Shown piece after piece: positions 46,810 through 58,856 of a stretch of DNA of 64,000 nucleotides. Every line of letters starts with the position of its first letter. The stretch's first letter is position 1. Under the pieces are notes generated by a model. The model did no database searches, had not been told where the DNA came from, and was given only the letters and a program-made list of their open reading frames with translations. The DNA lies in contig OZ034979.1 in the NCBI GenBank assembly GCA_964030785.1, positions 14,368,583 to 14,432,582 of the forward strand, read 5' to 3'. A program made the translations under genes and the position numbers. The DNA is from Siderastrea siderea (taxonomy: Eukaryota; Cnidaria; Anthozoa; Scleractinia; Rhizangiidae).

Positions 46810-47955
46810 GAACAACCCTCGCCTACAAGGTTTAGCTCTCGCAGACGCCTACCCTTGTAATTCAGTTCAAGTAGATGTTCTCATCGGTGCAGATTACTAC
46901 TACTCATTTGTAACTGAGATACACAAGAGAGGACCAACTGCTAATTCATTGATTGCCGTAAAATCTCATCTAAAGAGTCTAAGGAGTCCGAATTTTCAGC
47001 TGAGGAGATGAAACAGGCAGAGTTAAAGTGCTGTATGTGGATTCAAGAAGAGGTCTATTAAGAAGACTACGAGCAGTTGAAAGCCGGAAGAACAGGAAGA
47101 ACACCACCCAGCAGTAGGCGCTTCCTAAAGCTAGACCCTTGTTACGACAAAGAAGACAAGGCGATTAGAGTGGGTGGAAGATTACAGTTCGCCGACCTTC
47201 CTGACGAGAACAAGCACCAAATAATCTTGCCGCATAAACATCCAGCAGTTGCAAAGTTGATACGAGATGTACCACATAGATGCTGCATGCCGGTTTAGAA
47301 ACTGTACTATCAGTCTTGCGACAGAATCTTTGGCTAACGAAGGAAGACGTGAGGTCACACGTGTCATCAGGAGATGTGTGCCTTGCCAGAGACAGCGAGT
47401 CGGACCTTGCAAACAGAACATGGGATCACTACCCGAGGAAAAAGTGTCAACCTCCTTACCAGTTGTACACATTGGTACTGACTTTGCATGACCCTTATAG
47501 GTAAAAGTGTCAAGTGTCAAGAAAGCATACGAATGTGTGTTCACGCGTGCGTCGTCGCGTATGGGTCACTTGGAGCTTATAAATGGCCAAACGACAGATG
47601 TATTTCTGCAAGCCTTCAGTAGCATGACAAATCGCAGAGGTGTTTGCCATACAGTGTGGTCACACAATGCAAAAACCTTTAGAACCGCAAGTAGGGAAAT
47701 TTAGAAGTTGTATGACAAGCCAAAGTCACAGAGCCAGTCGCTGTGGGACGCTTTGAATCAAGATTGAGTCAAGCCAGAGTTAAGTAGATTAAGTAGAGAT
47801 TCATCAAAGAACACTCGCCAGAAATAGAATCAGCCGCCACACAAGCCAGTCATGAAGAAGAAGTTAATGTACATGGTGGGGAGAAGTTGCAGTCGAATGT
47901 TGTTCCCGCTTAGAGTTTACCTGTTCCTGAACCGAGACCCAGTGCAACCTCATTT
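46810..47955 (+). pseudogene. BEL/Pao remnant F2 (unit 2)
   Basis: Same domain order and stops as unit 1. It differs by an in-frame 9-base duplication (GGAAGAACA near 47085) that adds three residues before the TPPSSRR segment. The second catalytic Asp is again His. Confidence 0.78.
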
Positions 47956-47969
47956 AGGGTTAGAACCCT

Positions 47970-48144
47970 CTGTTGAGCCGCCCTCCCTCTGGTTGAGTCC
48001 CCCTCTCTAGTTTAGTCGAGCCGCCCTCTCTTGGTTGAGCCGCCCTCTTTTGTGGTTGAGCCACCCTCTTTTGTGGTTGAGCCGCCCTCTTTTGTGGTTG
48101 AACCCCCCTCTTTTTTAGGTCGAGCCGCCCTCTTGTCGAGTTCC
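47970..48144 (+). repeat. GC-rich minisatellite (unit 2)
   Basis: Same copy number and same variant order as at 19905-20079. Confidence 0.88.
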
Positions 48145-48879
48145 CCTTCCGTGATTTCGTTTGGGAACGGGTTGTTTTTGCGTTAGATCAGTGTAGTTTT
48201 GAGGGAATAAGGTCTGGATAATGTCTGGTAAAGGGTTGGTCTGTGTTTTAAATTTGGTAGCAAAATATTAAATTTTGTTGATGCTATTGCTTCGTAAACT
48301 TTGTTGTTGCATATCTATCCCATAATTTTAAAAGAAGTGGTTTTTCTTCTTTTCAGGCAAGAACTACATCTCGTCTAAGAGTGGTGAAAATTTGACGTCT
48401 TTAACCCTTGAGTTTAGATATTTTATTGAATTTAAATTTTTGCCATTGCATATTTTGCTTAATTGCAAATGTTTGAGGAAGAAAAACTTTTCAGGACCAG
48501 GAAATTTATTCTAGGCAAGTTGTTTCTAGATCTTGTTTAAGCAGAAGGGTAGTTTTTTTCGTGACGAAAGTTTGAAACTGTTTTTAAGTTGGTGGAGTTA
48601 TGGTCGAAAATGCTGGTCAAACTCCTTCTTTAAAAGACCAAATTTTGCGCAAAGAAGTGGCTGTGTTTAAATGTACGTTTCTTCTCTACGTTTTAGAACC
48701 TGATTTTGAGATTCACACCTATGTTGCTCTATGTGATATACCATCATTAAAACGGAAACGAAAGTCCGGACACTTAATAAGCGAACAGTTACATCACCTT
48801 AAAGTTAGGATATAAAGTCAATAGGCGCCACTTGGATTTAAGTCAAACGTGGATATGTGTGACATATTACACAGGACAT
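48145..48879. other. AT-rich spacer (unit 2)
   Basis: Equivalent of 20080-20814; nothing recognised. Confidence 0.5.
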
Positions 48880-49353
48880 GACATTGGAGATAGTCATTGA
48901 CATTGACATTGGACATTGACATTGACATTGACATTGGCATTGACATTGGACATTGACATTGGACATTGACATTGACATTGGACATTGACATTGACATTGG
49001 TTTTCTGGTCCCCCACTCACTGTCTGTTTTGCGAGGGTATTACTCAGAGACTTGATACTGTCAAAGCAGTACCAAAAGCCATTCAGAGGGTAGCATCGAG
49101 TGCCCAACTTGACTCATTGTGGCCAGATGTTGGACATTGGAGATAGTCATTGACATTGACATTGGACATTGACATTGGACATTGACATTGACATTGACAC
49201 TGGACATTGACATTGACATTGGTTTCCTGGTCCCCCACTCACTGTCTTTTTTGCGAGGGTATTACTCAGAGACTTGATACTGTCAAAGCAGTACCAAAGC
49301 CATTCAGAGGGTAGCATCAAGTGACCAACTTGACTCATTGTGGCCAGATGTTG
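48880..49353 (+). repeat. 253-bp direct duplication with ATTGAC minisatellites (unit 2)
   Basis: Both hexamer tracts have the same lengths as in unit 1, so they did not change between these two units. Confidence 0.9.
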
Positions 49354-49777
49354 CTTCATAGCTAAGTGGTCGAACATTTCAACGGCTTGAGTGGCACCAG
49401 GAATGTCGTTTTATAGACACGTTTTAGAGACACAGCAGGGGGCAATTCATTGTTTCGTGGGGGCACTCCCCAGGGGTTGGTTACCCCAGCTCGTGTTTTA
49501 TCCCAGACGAATAACTGAAATTGCTTTTACAATGTTTGAAGTTCATTTTGCCAATACATTGGATGGTGTGTCATGAGATTACCACTCTCACTCATTGTTG
49601 CCAGGCTTCGCATCGGATGACTTTTGATGAGGTTCCCTGGTCCCCCCAAATTCCTTTTTTTGTGTTTTTTTATTCTAATTTTTTTTTTCTATGATATATA
49701 AATGTCAACCCAGCATCCTTCATAGCATCCATCCGTCATAAATGCCAATGCAACATCCATGTATAAAGCCTTGAGGC
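49354..49777. other. 3' flank of the recombinase-like gene (unit 2)
   Basis: Equivalent of 21289-21712, with a candidate AATAAA at 49669-49674 on the minus strand. Confidence 0.5.
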
Positions 49778-50539
49778 TTACTTCCTTCTCTTCGGTCTTC
49801 TCTTTTGAAAGATGTTTTTCACTTTGTTTCTGATTCGATCAAAGCTGTTATCTTCTAAGATTTGCTGGAGTTGTGGAGTTGAACTGAAAATTTTTGTGAT
49901 CTCAGGATTTCGTGGGCATTTCTCATATTTAGAGAGAGCTTCGTCAATTAGTTTCGTGTCCTCCTCGTCCCAGTCTAATCTTGCACTTTGTAGAGATCCA
50001 TGCCCTGATGTCGTCTCCCCTGGGCTGTCATCAGGGACCTTAAAAGGGTCAATTGTTGGTTGTTTTTCTTGAAGGTAACGCACCCTGTCTGTTACCTTCT
50101 TGATCTTTTCTGGCGACGTCAAAGCTTTCATCAGGATTGGGTGTTCCCTCATTTTAGCCATAACCACTTTCTTCCGCATCGGTGAATGTTTTTCAATTTC
50201 TGGTTGAAAGACCTCCTTAACTGCTTGATGCTCTTCTTCAGACAAAGGCCTCTTTGATGGTGAGCACTCTGCTTGATCTTCCTGCTCGTCACACTCTGGA
50301 GCTCTTTTCTTAGGTGAAGGTTTGGTGAAATTCTTGATTTGTTCTGCAGCCTCAGCGGCTTGGTCCGTGAGGCTATCTCGTAGGTACCACTTTTTGGCAG
50401 TATAATCAGAGTGGCACATGAGGCGACGGAGTGGTTCTTCATCAATCTTTTTCCTTTTTTGCTTTTTCTTGTACATGATGGTGACTATCCATTTACGGAA
50501 GTCTGTCGCGCTGATCATGGTGTCTGGACGAACAGACAC
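49778..50539 (-). CDS. Tyrosine-recombinase-like protein, C-terminal frame (unit 2)
   Basis: 253 codons from the GTG at 50539; first ATG at 50518, again inside an ATGA with the upstream stop. One amino-acid change from unit 1 (Leu27 to Gln) lies in the loop between the Arg and His motifs. A base change near 50180 swaps Gln for Arg in the other frame and is silent or near-silent here. R15, H43 and Y52 are kept. Confidence 0.72.
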   Translation of the reverse strand: MSVRPDTMISATDFRKWIVTIMYKKKQKRKKIDEEPLRRLMCHSDYTAKKWYLRDSLTDQAAEAAEQIKNFTKPSPKKRAPECDEQEDQAECSPSKRPLSEEEHQAVKEVFQPEIEKHSPMRKKVVMAKMREHPILMKALTSPEKIKKVTDRVRYLQEKQPTIDPFKVPDDSPGETTSGHGSLQSARLDWDEEDTKLIDEALSKYEKCPRNPEITKIFSSTPQLQQILEDNSFDRIRNKVKNIFQKRRPKRRK

Positions 50540-52410
50540 AGCATTATGAGAAGGTCTCGGGCCGCACAGTATTCTGCAACTGTAAGTTCTTTATCAGCTT
50601 CTGCAGACGTGAACGCCTGTCGTCCTTTCAAAGCTGGTTCGGAGTTCATTATGGCTTCCACGTCTGCATTAGTTAGTATGTTGTCGCATTCCTTGAGATA
50701 TTTTTCCCAGCTGTCTTTCGGTGTTTCTTTGGTGACGGTCCTTCTCCATCCCTTCAGATCCTTGCACAGGTCTGACAGAGCGTCTTTGGTCACTGGATCA
50801 ATTTTTGGCAGGTGCGATCTAGTGCCTTTCTCGGTAACATATTCTAGGAAGTTTTGCAAACTGCCCAGGTAGGACTTGAGCGTACCACATGCCTTCTTGG
50901 TCAAGTTGGACACTACCCAATCTAGCCAAACCTTGTTACCTTCTTCATCTGCGATAATGGTAATATCGTCTCCTTTTGGTTCGATCTCCTCCAGGATGGT
51001 CCTGACCTGGCTGGCATGCTGAAGACGTTTTCTTTCTTTGTGGAAGCCAGCAGCTGGAGTGAACGAGTACTTGTAAAAGCCAATCAGCCACCTGTGGCGG
51101 TCTGTCCTCGAGTTAGGATCTTTGAAGAAATCCTCTTGCATGCAATGTACGGTGTCGTCATTATCATCGCTGACATTGTCACTAGGAGGTTTACTCTTCG
51201 CCGCTGGGCTTGGTGGTACAATGTCCAACTCATCGATAGCTTCCTCGTCACTTGCCGACTGCATGGTGACTTCTTCCACAATTGGTAGCTCAGGTAATGG
51301 TAGATGAGATGGCACTGATGATGGCGAGACTTTCTTATCCTTAGTTGTTGTTGAATCTGGGGATGGTATGGATGGTTGTGACACATTAGGTTCTATGCTA
51401 CGGAGCTCTTCTTCCAGTTCCTGGTATCGCCTTGCTACTTTGAGGCTGAGCTTGTAAACAGCACTTCCTGGCTTCATACGATGTTTGTTTTGCAGGTGCT
51501 CGGGAAGGTAGCAGCCCAAGTAGTTGCAAGCTTTCTCTGAGCACCAACGCTTCCATCTCCCCTTGATGGTCTTTCCTCCTCTTGTAGTACGTTTGGGCCC
51601 TATTGTCTTTTTTGGGTCCAAACCCAGGGCAAAGTATTTGTCGACATCTTGCTCGATGATGTGACCTTTTCGGTAATGTACGTTTTGTAGATGGCGCTTC
51701 AGATTTGGCCCTACATAGCCACGGCAACCGCTTGGGACCATGCATTTGCGGTCAATGTGGTGACTCCACGGATTTCTCTTTTGATTGTCTCCATTATTGT
51801 CATCCTCTTCGTCTTCCTCCACACCTGCTTGACCTTTCTCATCCTCATCCTCGTCTTTCTCTCCTTCACCTTCCTCTTCATCTTTCTCTTCTTCATTCTT
51901 CTCTCCTTCCTCTTCACTTTCCTCTTCCTCATCCTGTTCTTCTTGCGCATCTTCACCCTCCTCTCCTTCTCCATCCTCCTCCAAGGTGTCACCTTCTTCT
52001 TCTCTTCGGGAGGCTTCCATTTGTTCCACCTTAAGTAGCATGTCTGTCGTTAAACAAATGTCCTTGACCAGAGTCAGTGTATCCTCTGCAACATCCTGTC
52101 CATTTAGGACAGGATGGACGGTTGGCGTTTTGTCCGAGAGGCAATTGTAGGCATACATACAATACTTAAGTGCCGTCCGTGCCATCCTCGCTGTGAATTG
52201 AAGTTTGAGTTTCTCGGCCGCTGCTTCAAAGTAGACAAATTCTGATAAGTCGTCTTTCATCCTACTCTTTGCACCTTTCGCTGCGGGATTAAACACTTCT
52301 GGCGCATTGAAGGGGAAGCCCTCCTTAAGGTGAAGTAGCTCTTGGGCATTGTGATTGCATTTGACAGCTCGTGTTAACAGATCAATAAGGGTTGTGAGAC
52401 GGTTTTCCAT
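50515..52410 (-). CDS. Zinc-finger tyrosine-recombinase-like protein, N-terminal frame (unit 2/3 boundary)
   Basis: The 631-residue translation is identical to that of 22450-24345, including zinc-finger ligands, acidic tract and the premature end at LFVQTP. No difference over 1.9 kb, next to several in the spacers, suggests either very recent duplication, gene conversion or purifying selection. Confidence 0.75.
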   Translation of the reverse strand: MENRLTTLIDLLTRAVKCNHNAQELLHLKEGFPFNAPEVFNPAAKGAKSRMKDDLSEFVYFEAAAEKLKLQFTARMARTALKYCMYAYNCLSDKTPTVHPVLNGQDVAEDTLTLVKDICLTTDMLLKVEQMEASRREEEGDTLEEDGEGEEGEDAQEEQDEEEESEEEGEKNEEEKDEEEGEGEKDEDEDEKGQAGVEEDEEDDNNGDNQKRNPWSHHIDRKCMVPSGCRGYVGPNLKRHLQNVHYRKGHIIEQDVDKYFALGLDPKKTIGPKRTTRGGKTIKGRWKRWCSEKACNYLGCYLPEHLQNKHRMKPGSAVYKLSLKVARRYQELEEELRSIEPNVSQPSIPSPDSTTTKDKKVSPSSVPSHLPLPELPIVEEVTMQSASDEEAIDELDIVPPSPAAKSKPPSDNVSDDNDDTVHCMQEDFFKDPNSRTDRHRWLIGFYKYSFTPAAGFHKERKRLQHASQVRTILEEIEPKGDDITIIADEEGNKVWLDWVVSNLTKKACGTLKSYLGSLQNFLEYVTEKGTRSHLPKIDPVTKDALSDLCKDLKGWRRTVTKETPKDSWEKYLKECDNILTNADVEAIMNSEPALKGRQAFTSAEADKELTVAEYCAARDLLIMLCLFVQTP

Positions 52411-54989
52411 GATTAGCGAATACGTAGGAATGTTTCTAAGGCAAAAGTAAACCCGGAATAACTTTGCCGTAGAATAGGCCTTGTAAACAGGAGGTCAAAT
52501 GGTAAAATCCCCTTAAAGTTGTTAGCAGTTAAAGTTAAGCCTCGTTTTCATGCTAAGTGCATATTTACGTCCGCCATATTGGAAAAACTTCAACAGTTAA
52601 TAACTTTGCAAGGTTTAAAGCTCTGTCTCAACTTTCCACGTGACTTTGATCACAACAGGCCCAACCCAGAGCAAGAATTTGCGCAGCTACAAACGGTTGA
52701 AATTTCGACCTTATTAGCTATTCATACCTCAATAACTCGTTAATAGATTGAGCAATTTTCACGAAACTTGAATCAAAGGCTTCCTTGCAAGGCTATGTAT
52801 CTGGGTTTGGCCACTGAAAGCCTTCAAGTGTTGTAAAAACCGCTTAAAAACCACTCAATGGTTATGTACTTCATAAATTCTCTACTATGCTAGCGTAACC
52901 ATTGACTACGCAAAAGTAAACACTTCCCACGGAACAAAAATCTTATTGACAGATGCACGAGGACCTTATGTCATGTTCCTGGTAGTTAGTTTACTCTTGC
53001 ATGGTCTTTAAACGGTGTAAATAAATTAAAAATATGGAGCACAAAAAACGTGTATGCTTGTCTTGAATGCACTCCAATGCTTGTCTTGAATGCCAACCTC
53101 ATGTCTGTGCACTGGAGTGTCCTTATAAGTACTGTAACAGTGTTTTGTTTATAACTATGACAGATTAAAAGCTTTTTTCTTCAAATTTGGTGGAAAATTA
53201 TACTTTTATTTCTCTTTTCTGTGCTTAAAGGATTTTTAATTATCTTTAAAATTTAATGAGATACGAACAGGTCAATTTTCGTGCAATTTTGCCACTATGC
53301 TATAATAGGGTAAGGGGTACATACATTTATTTTTGTAGGACTAGTTTTAAGATCTGCTGTTCTTTCTTGGTAGACTGTTAGGTATGTTAATAGTGTCTAA
53401 TCTGGTTAATATTATTATTATTATTGTTATTAATTTATTTTTATTAACGAGAGATTGCTAGTTCAAGTTGTTCTTCAAGTTCTTTCCCAAGGCCAAAAAA
53501 TTTTACAGTTTTTAAAAATTTGTATCTTCTTGTAATTTCAATATGTTGCCTTGAACTTTGACTATGATTTAGGACTACTATAGTACTATAGCATAAAAAA
53601 ATTGACATTTGCATCAGTGATTGACAAGTGACAAACAGTTTGTGCTAACAACCTGTTTTTTTCAAAAATTCGTTGTGTTAACTGAAGGGCAAACTTTGGT
53701 CGACCATAACTCATCAATGAACAAAGCTATTGCAGCACGGTTTCCTTCATCTTCTAGAGCATTAATAACTGAAGAAGTGTACAAGAGGTTAAAGGAAAAT
53801 ATTTAAATAAATACAAGATATTATAAGAAATATTAGGTATTCATATTTTGCAGCAAAACACACAGTACTAATTTCGAAAAATTCTCAAAACCTCAACTGT
53901 AAGGGTTAGGAAACCAAACTCACTAATTTTATACAACCAACCATGGCCTCAGTAGTGATTAATGTTAATATTAGAGGTCGAGGTCAAAGGTTAAACTTTC
54001 TAAGAAAACTGTTGCAAATAGTACAATTTTTTCTTAATTGGCCGTAAATGGCATTGTATAACTTATCACCGTTTAACTTTAAAACCGTCATATTATTTTG
54101 GCGGCTAGAATAAGTCTTGCCCTAAATAACGCTGTGTTCAATTCATCTAAAGAATCTATTTGAGCTCAGAAAAAAATCAGATTGACATGGGCCATTTTTG
54201 TAAAACATGGTCGATGTGCCCTCCTTTTTGAGACTTTGAAGGGCCATATCTTCACGAAGAAACAAGTTTGATAAAAGAAAATTACACCAACGTCTTCCGC
54301 TCAGTAAGATCTTTAAAACGATAGTAAATACTGATGTTTTTGTTAAGATTCGAATTTTTTAAAAGCAACAAGGTGTGAAGTCGATTTCCCCTCTTTGCCT
54401 AAAATGGGGTCTTCACGCCAGAAAAAAATTCAAAATAAAGTAACCTGTTAATCAAATGACGTGAAAACTACAACAAGTCAATTTTGTCACAAAAGGAATA
54501 AGTGGGCCAAATGTCAGACCTTAACCCTTAGATTTAGTCATTTTGGAATTTTTTCAAACCAGTCACATTTTCGAGTAAGAGAAAACTGATCTCCAAAACT
54601 CATACTCAGATGTTAGGCATATGCCTTTACTGGATTTTTTCAGAACCAAAATGTTCACTTTTTTAAATGCGAGGGTTAAGAAATGGCTTTCTACCGCTCA
54701 AGGGGGAATAGAGTTAACCCTCCATAACCAGATTTTGAGCCACTTAGGCAAAGATTTTCAACGATTCCCCCATTTTGTTGAGTCCCCTCCCTTTTTTTGA
54801 CTTCAAACCAGCGTAAAAGGTAGAAACATTGACCAATGAAACTGAAACTTTAACAAAATAAAAAACAGGTCTAAATAAAGGTTAACACCAAAGGACAAAG
54901 ACATTGGACTTATTCTAAATTTTTATAATTTTTCGAAGTTGTGTTAGGAGAGGGGGAACTCAACCGCAAATATAGCTAATTTACTATTT
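52411..54989. other. AT-rich spacer (unit 3)
   Basis: Equivalent of 402-2981, one base shorter (near 53279). No recognised gene. Confidence 0.6.
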
Positions 54990-55599
54990 GTATACATTGG
55001 TACTGACTTTGTAGGACCCTTATACGTAAAGGAGAGTCAAGTGTCACGAAAGCGTACGTATGTGTGTCCACAAATGCGTGGTCGCGTATAGGTCACTTGG
55101 AGCTTACAAATGGCCAAACGACAGATGAATTTCTGCAAGCCTTCAGTCGCATAACAAATCGCAGCGGTGTTTGCCATACAGTGTGGTCAGACAATGCAAA
55201 AACCTTCAAAGTCGCAAGTAGAGAAAATAAGAGGTTATATGACCAGCCAAAGTCACAGAGCCAGTCGCTGTGGGACACTTTGGATCAAGATCGAATCAAG
55301 TCAGAGTTATCAGCAAAGGGGATTAAGTAGAATCAGCCACCCCACAAGCCAGTCATGAAGAAGACGTTCCTGTACATGGTGGGGAGAAGTTGCAGTCGGT
55401 TGTTGTTCCGGCTCAGAGCTTTCCTGTTCCTTAAAGTAGACTCATTGTTGGCCTCCGCGACGGAGGACAAGGTAAGGAGGATGTTACAGCCCTTCGCACA
55501 CGATCTGGAAGAGTAGTTAACAACGTGAGAGACTCGACTTGTGACTACGATTAACCCTACCCTACCCTAGTAAGTTAGCTTTGTAAGTTACGTGCCCTT
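54990..55599 (+). pseudogene. BEL/Pao integrase remnant F1 (unit 3)
   Basis: Agrees with unit 1, not unit 2, at the Ile/Leu site near 55296. Confidence 0.75.
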
Positions 55600-56617
55600 G
55601 TTTGCGTCCTTCGTAGCTTGTGAATCAAAGTGTTGTACACCCGCTCGGACATCTAAGTTGTGTATCGATGTCTAATGGTCATTAAACATTGTGTTGAGGA
55701 AAGCTGTATTTCGTCGAGCTTCCTAACAGGAATTAAGACTTCTGCAAGATAAGCTCTATCAGCACCCACCACCACGATCTGGTAATTAAGGAGATGGGAG
55801 AGGGGGGGGGGGGGCCGGCGGTACTAAAACAAAACAAGACACTACATTTATATATGCAGGTACCAACAGGCACATTAGCTTCATGGTGTAGCAGCAGGCT
55901 TTGTTCTTTTGAATTTTTTTCCATTTCTGAAAGAATTTCATTTGGGATGTTGGTCCACCTTGGCTTTGGCAGGGACCAGGACCATTTAGTTGATGAACCA
56001 AATCCTGAAACGCGCAAAAAGTCAATTTAGTATCAAATTAAAGCTTATTGCCTATATTTGGAACGTCTACTTGTTACTTTTTATGTAACCTGTACCTAAG
56101 CGAGAAATACAACTTTTTGGAACGGAGGTAGGCTAGGAGAAATTGAACTCCTAAATCTATAAGAACTATAAAATAATTTATATCTCTGTAAATATCAAAC
56201 TTATTTGTACCAGACTTGGCAGAAATACTACCCTTATCAAGATATGTTAATTTTAGCTTTCAGACATGTTTTCTGAGTTGCCATGGCTACAGCCGCCAAT
56301 CGAATAGTAAATAAGGCCTCGGGCGGGGCACAAAGTTTGCCCCATTCTTAACTCCGAGAGTATGAAGGCTATGACAACAAGACGTGAGGTTAAAGGGTAC
56401 GTCTTACAATGTTTCCTTTGGGGTCTGCAGAACGACTTGATGACGTCACTTGACGTGGGAATTATGTCAAAGTTTTCAAGTGGCGGCCATCTTGGATGCG
56501 CCATCTTTGATCCAATCTTGTCTCTAGATTTAGTTTACACAGAGAGAAAACAGGCGAGGCAGGCCATGTTTAGAAATGTTGGTTGTTACTTGGTTTTTGA
56601 ACAACAAACTCAACCCA
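55600..56617. other. Spacer with poly-G tract (unit 3)
   Basis: No gene recognised; a C-to-T change near 55884 and the shorter poly-G tract distinguish it. Confidence 0.55.
55802..55814 (+). repeat. Poly-G tract, 13 G (unit 3)
   Basis: Shortest of the three runs. Confidence 0.95.
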
Positions 56618-56703
56618 CATATCGCGCCAAGTCCGGGAATCGAACCCGGGACACATTGGTGGGAGACAAGTGCTCTCACCTCTGCGCCATATCTGCTCCC
56701 CCT
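56618..56703 (-). repeat. tRNA-derived SINE-like head (unit 3)
   Basis: Promoter-like boxes and T arm unchanged; the adjacent GAGTCTCACAC variant is shared with unit 2. Confidence 0.65.
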
Positions 56704-57097
56704 TAAACAACAACGTTAGTCTAAAGGAGTCTCACACACTTTGCTCCAAGCTACTTTGTACAAATCAATCTTTTGACAATTGTCCTAATTATGAACGTTT
56801 GCAAAGTTCAAAAACTGTTGAAAAGTTTGTCCTTTTGCTCTCGCGTTGAAATACATCAGAACGTAATGACCACAACTCCTGCTGTTCACAGCTTGGAGAG
56901 ACCTCGTGTTCGTCATCACGTACTTCCACTGCTTCACGATTCATTCGTTCAATGGTTAAGCTTGGTAGCATTGCAGAGATACAGTAAAACTGACCATTAG
57001 TTTACAGACATTGTCTTTTGTCCAAATACCTAACCAGTGTATTCCTGGTTTGTCATGTGGGTCTGTGTTAAAAATTTAAGAGCAGCAATACCTGGCC
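56704..57097. other. Spacer, nothing recognised (unit 3)
   Basis: Has three private substitutions near 57021-57070, more than its neighbours. Confidence 0.5.
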
Positions 57098-57165
57098 AGG
57101 GTTCTTGGGTAAACGATCACAGGCCACCACTCCATAGAATAAGGTTTCAACATGGGAACTTCCAT
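57098..57165 (-). pseudogene. Polinton-type protease N-terminal scrap, extra frameshift (unit 3)
   Basis: A one-base deletion near 57139 shifts the frame after the LKPY segment, so even this stub is broken here. This is decay specific to unit 3. Confidence 0.4.
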
Positions 57166-57206
57166 AGCCAAATATTCCAATTGCACATTGTTCGGGACCA
57201 CTTGTT

Positions 57207-57743
57207 TTACGTCAAATTGCGTTCGTAGATGCCGTAGAGCACAGCACCATCGGAATCGATCTCCAGTAATTTCGCAAACCCTCCCAAGATGATGCTTGTA
57301 TTGTGTTCGTGAGCCGTCCCAAATTCTAGTACCAGTTGCAAGTCTCCTGTTTGTCTTGGGTTCAACGCACGGCTGTCGGCGCATCCTTTGGCGACATTGT
57401 CAAATACAAACAGGGTGCCATTCTTGTGTTGCCCCCAATCCTCTCTTCTCACCATTTTTGCTTTATGTCCGCTTTACTGGCTTGCAGAAAGAAAAAGTAC
57501 CCTGCCAGATCTCCTTGACTATCCTCGTGATTGAGTTGGAACGTTTCATTTAGGTCTTCCCCTAAAACAATCTGTTTGATGGAGGTCAATCCGAATTTCT
57601 GGAAGCGGAATGGATCGAACGCCACGTTCCCGTTAGAGGCTTCCTTACGTGCCATCCCCACAATGATTCTATCTAGGATCCTACCTTGATACAAACGGTT
57701 TGTTAGCTCTAAGGCCGGCTTGATTTTCTTGCATACTTAATGT
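57207..57743 (-). pseudogene. Polinton/adintovirus-like capsid C-terminal remnant (unit 3)
   Basis: Same inter-frame break as the other units, with private changes near 57280 (Glu to Gly) and 57524 (Asp to Glu). Confidence 0.55.
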
Positions 57744-58064
57744 TCTGATTAGACGTCTTACAGTAGGGTAAAATGGGATGGGAGATAAGATGGGATCTTC
57801 ACGTTATCTTGGGTAAGCTCCTATGCAAAGCCACCCTATTGAGAAAGGGATCTAACTAATGAAAGTGAGGTCTCATTCTGATTTGTTCTTAAGGAACCAA
57901 CACTTTGCTCATGTGACAGGCTTCCAGGTGGGGTTAAAGATCAACACGTATGTTTTTTCAATCGTGCTACTGGCTGTTTCGCTTTTGCTGCTAGCCAAGG
58001 CTCACTGGAAAAGTCGATATTCAGCACGTTGCCGTAAACAGCTGAACATTGCTGAGAGGCCGCC
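57744..58064. other. Spacer, nothing recognised (unit 3)
   Basis: Equivalent of 5739-6059 with two private substitutions near 57789-57800. Confidence 0.45.
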
Positions 58065-58466
58065 GTGAGATGATCATCGAGAAGGTGCGGGCTATCGATA
58101 AGGAAAGAAGGTCAGCTACAGCTGTTGGATTTGCTAAACACTGTGCTTGGTCGTGCTGGGAAGAGTCGGAACAGTAAAAACATCAGCTGCCTAACCCTTG
58201 CTCTCATCGAGCTATCGCAAATCAGTTTCCTCCTCAGATCGATCAATGACCTCCTCCCTACAACAACAAACCTTAAACAATGGGCCATCATCGACGGCGA
58301 CACTTGCCGTGCTTCTATTAAAACACATGCCACCTTAGAGCATTTGTTAGCAGCTTGTGATAGCTCACTGCAGAAGTACACTTGGAGACACAACTTAGTG
58401 TTGACGGTTCTCAACATCACACAGGTTCTCGACATCAAGTTTCTCGACATCACAAAGACCAGCTAA
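58065..58466 (+). pseudogene. LINE ORF2 C-terminal remnant (unit 3)
   Basis: Two private substitutions (Arg to Ser near 58184 and Pro to Leu near 58444) in the 58125-58466 frame. Confidence 0.6.
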
Positions 58467-58856
58467 GGAAGAACCTAACCAAGTCATCAAGTTCCACCGC
58501 AATCATCACACAGTGCTTCATGCAACTCAGCTTGTATTGACCAAGGATGCCGTTTGTGTATTACCCCCCTTAAACTGCACCTGGCAGAGAACTGAGACAC
58601 TATTAATATACAGCATAGATTTTTGAGTTGCACTCCTTGGGACGCCCTTTGTATTCTCCATGCTTGCTGCTACGACGCCTGGAAAGGCATCACGTAGTGG
58701 CATCTTCCACTGGCGGCGCAGGAGCTGTAGTCCCGTAGATAGCCGCGAAACTACAACACTTCCTGGGCAATGGCTGATGAGGATGATGGCTTGGAGTTGG
58801 CAATTTAAGTCTGCATGATATACTCTCTTAGTGTATTCTGCATAATTTAGCCCGGT
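58467..58856. other. Spacer before satellite (unit 3)
   Basis: Equivalent of 6462-6851; nothing recognised. Confidence 0.5.

Larger units (their letters stand above)
23945..52009 (+). repeat. Tandem macro-repeat, unit 2 (28,065 bp)
   Basis: Same gene and repeat order as unit 1 but 4,121 bp longer. About 2.4 kb of the excess lies between 33.6 and 36.8 kb, where a 939-bp block is triplicated. About 1.7 kb lies between 38.3 and 41.4 kb. Nine further bases come from a GGAAGAACA duplication near 47085. Private variants include an A-to-C change in the BEL/Pao remnant near 27232 and a G-to-A near 31807 at the satellite start. Confidence 0.97.
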
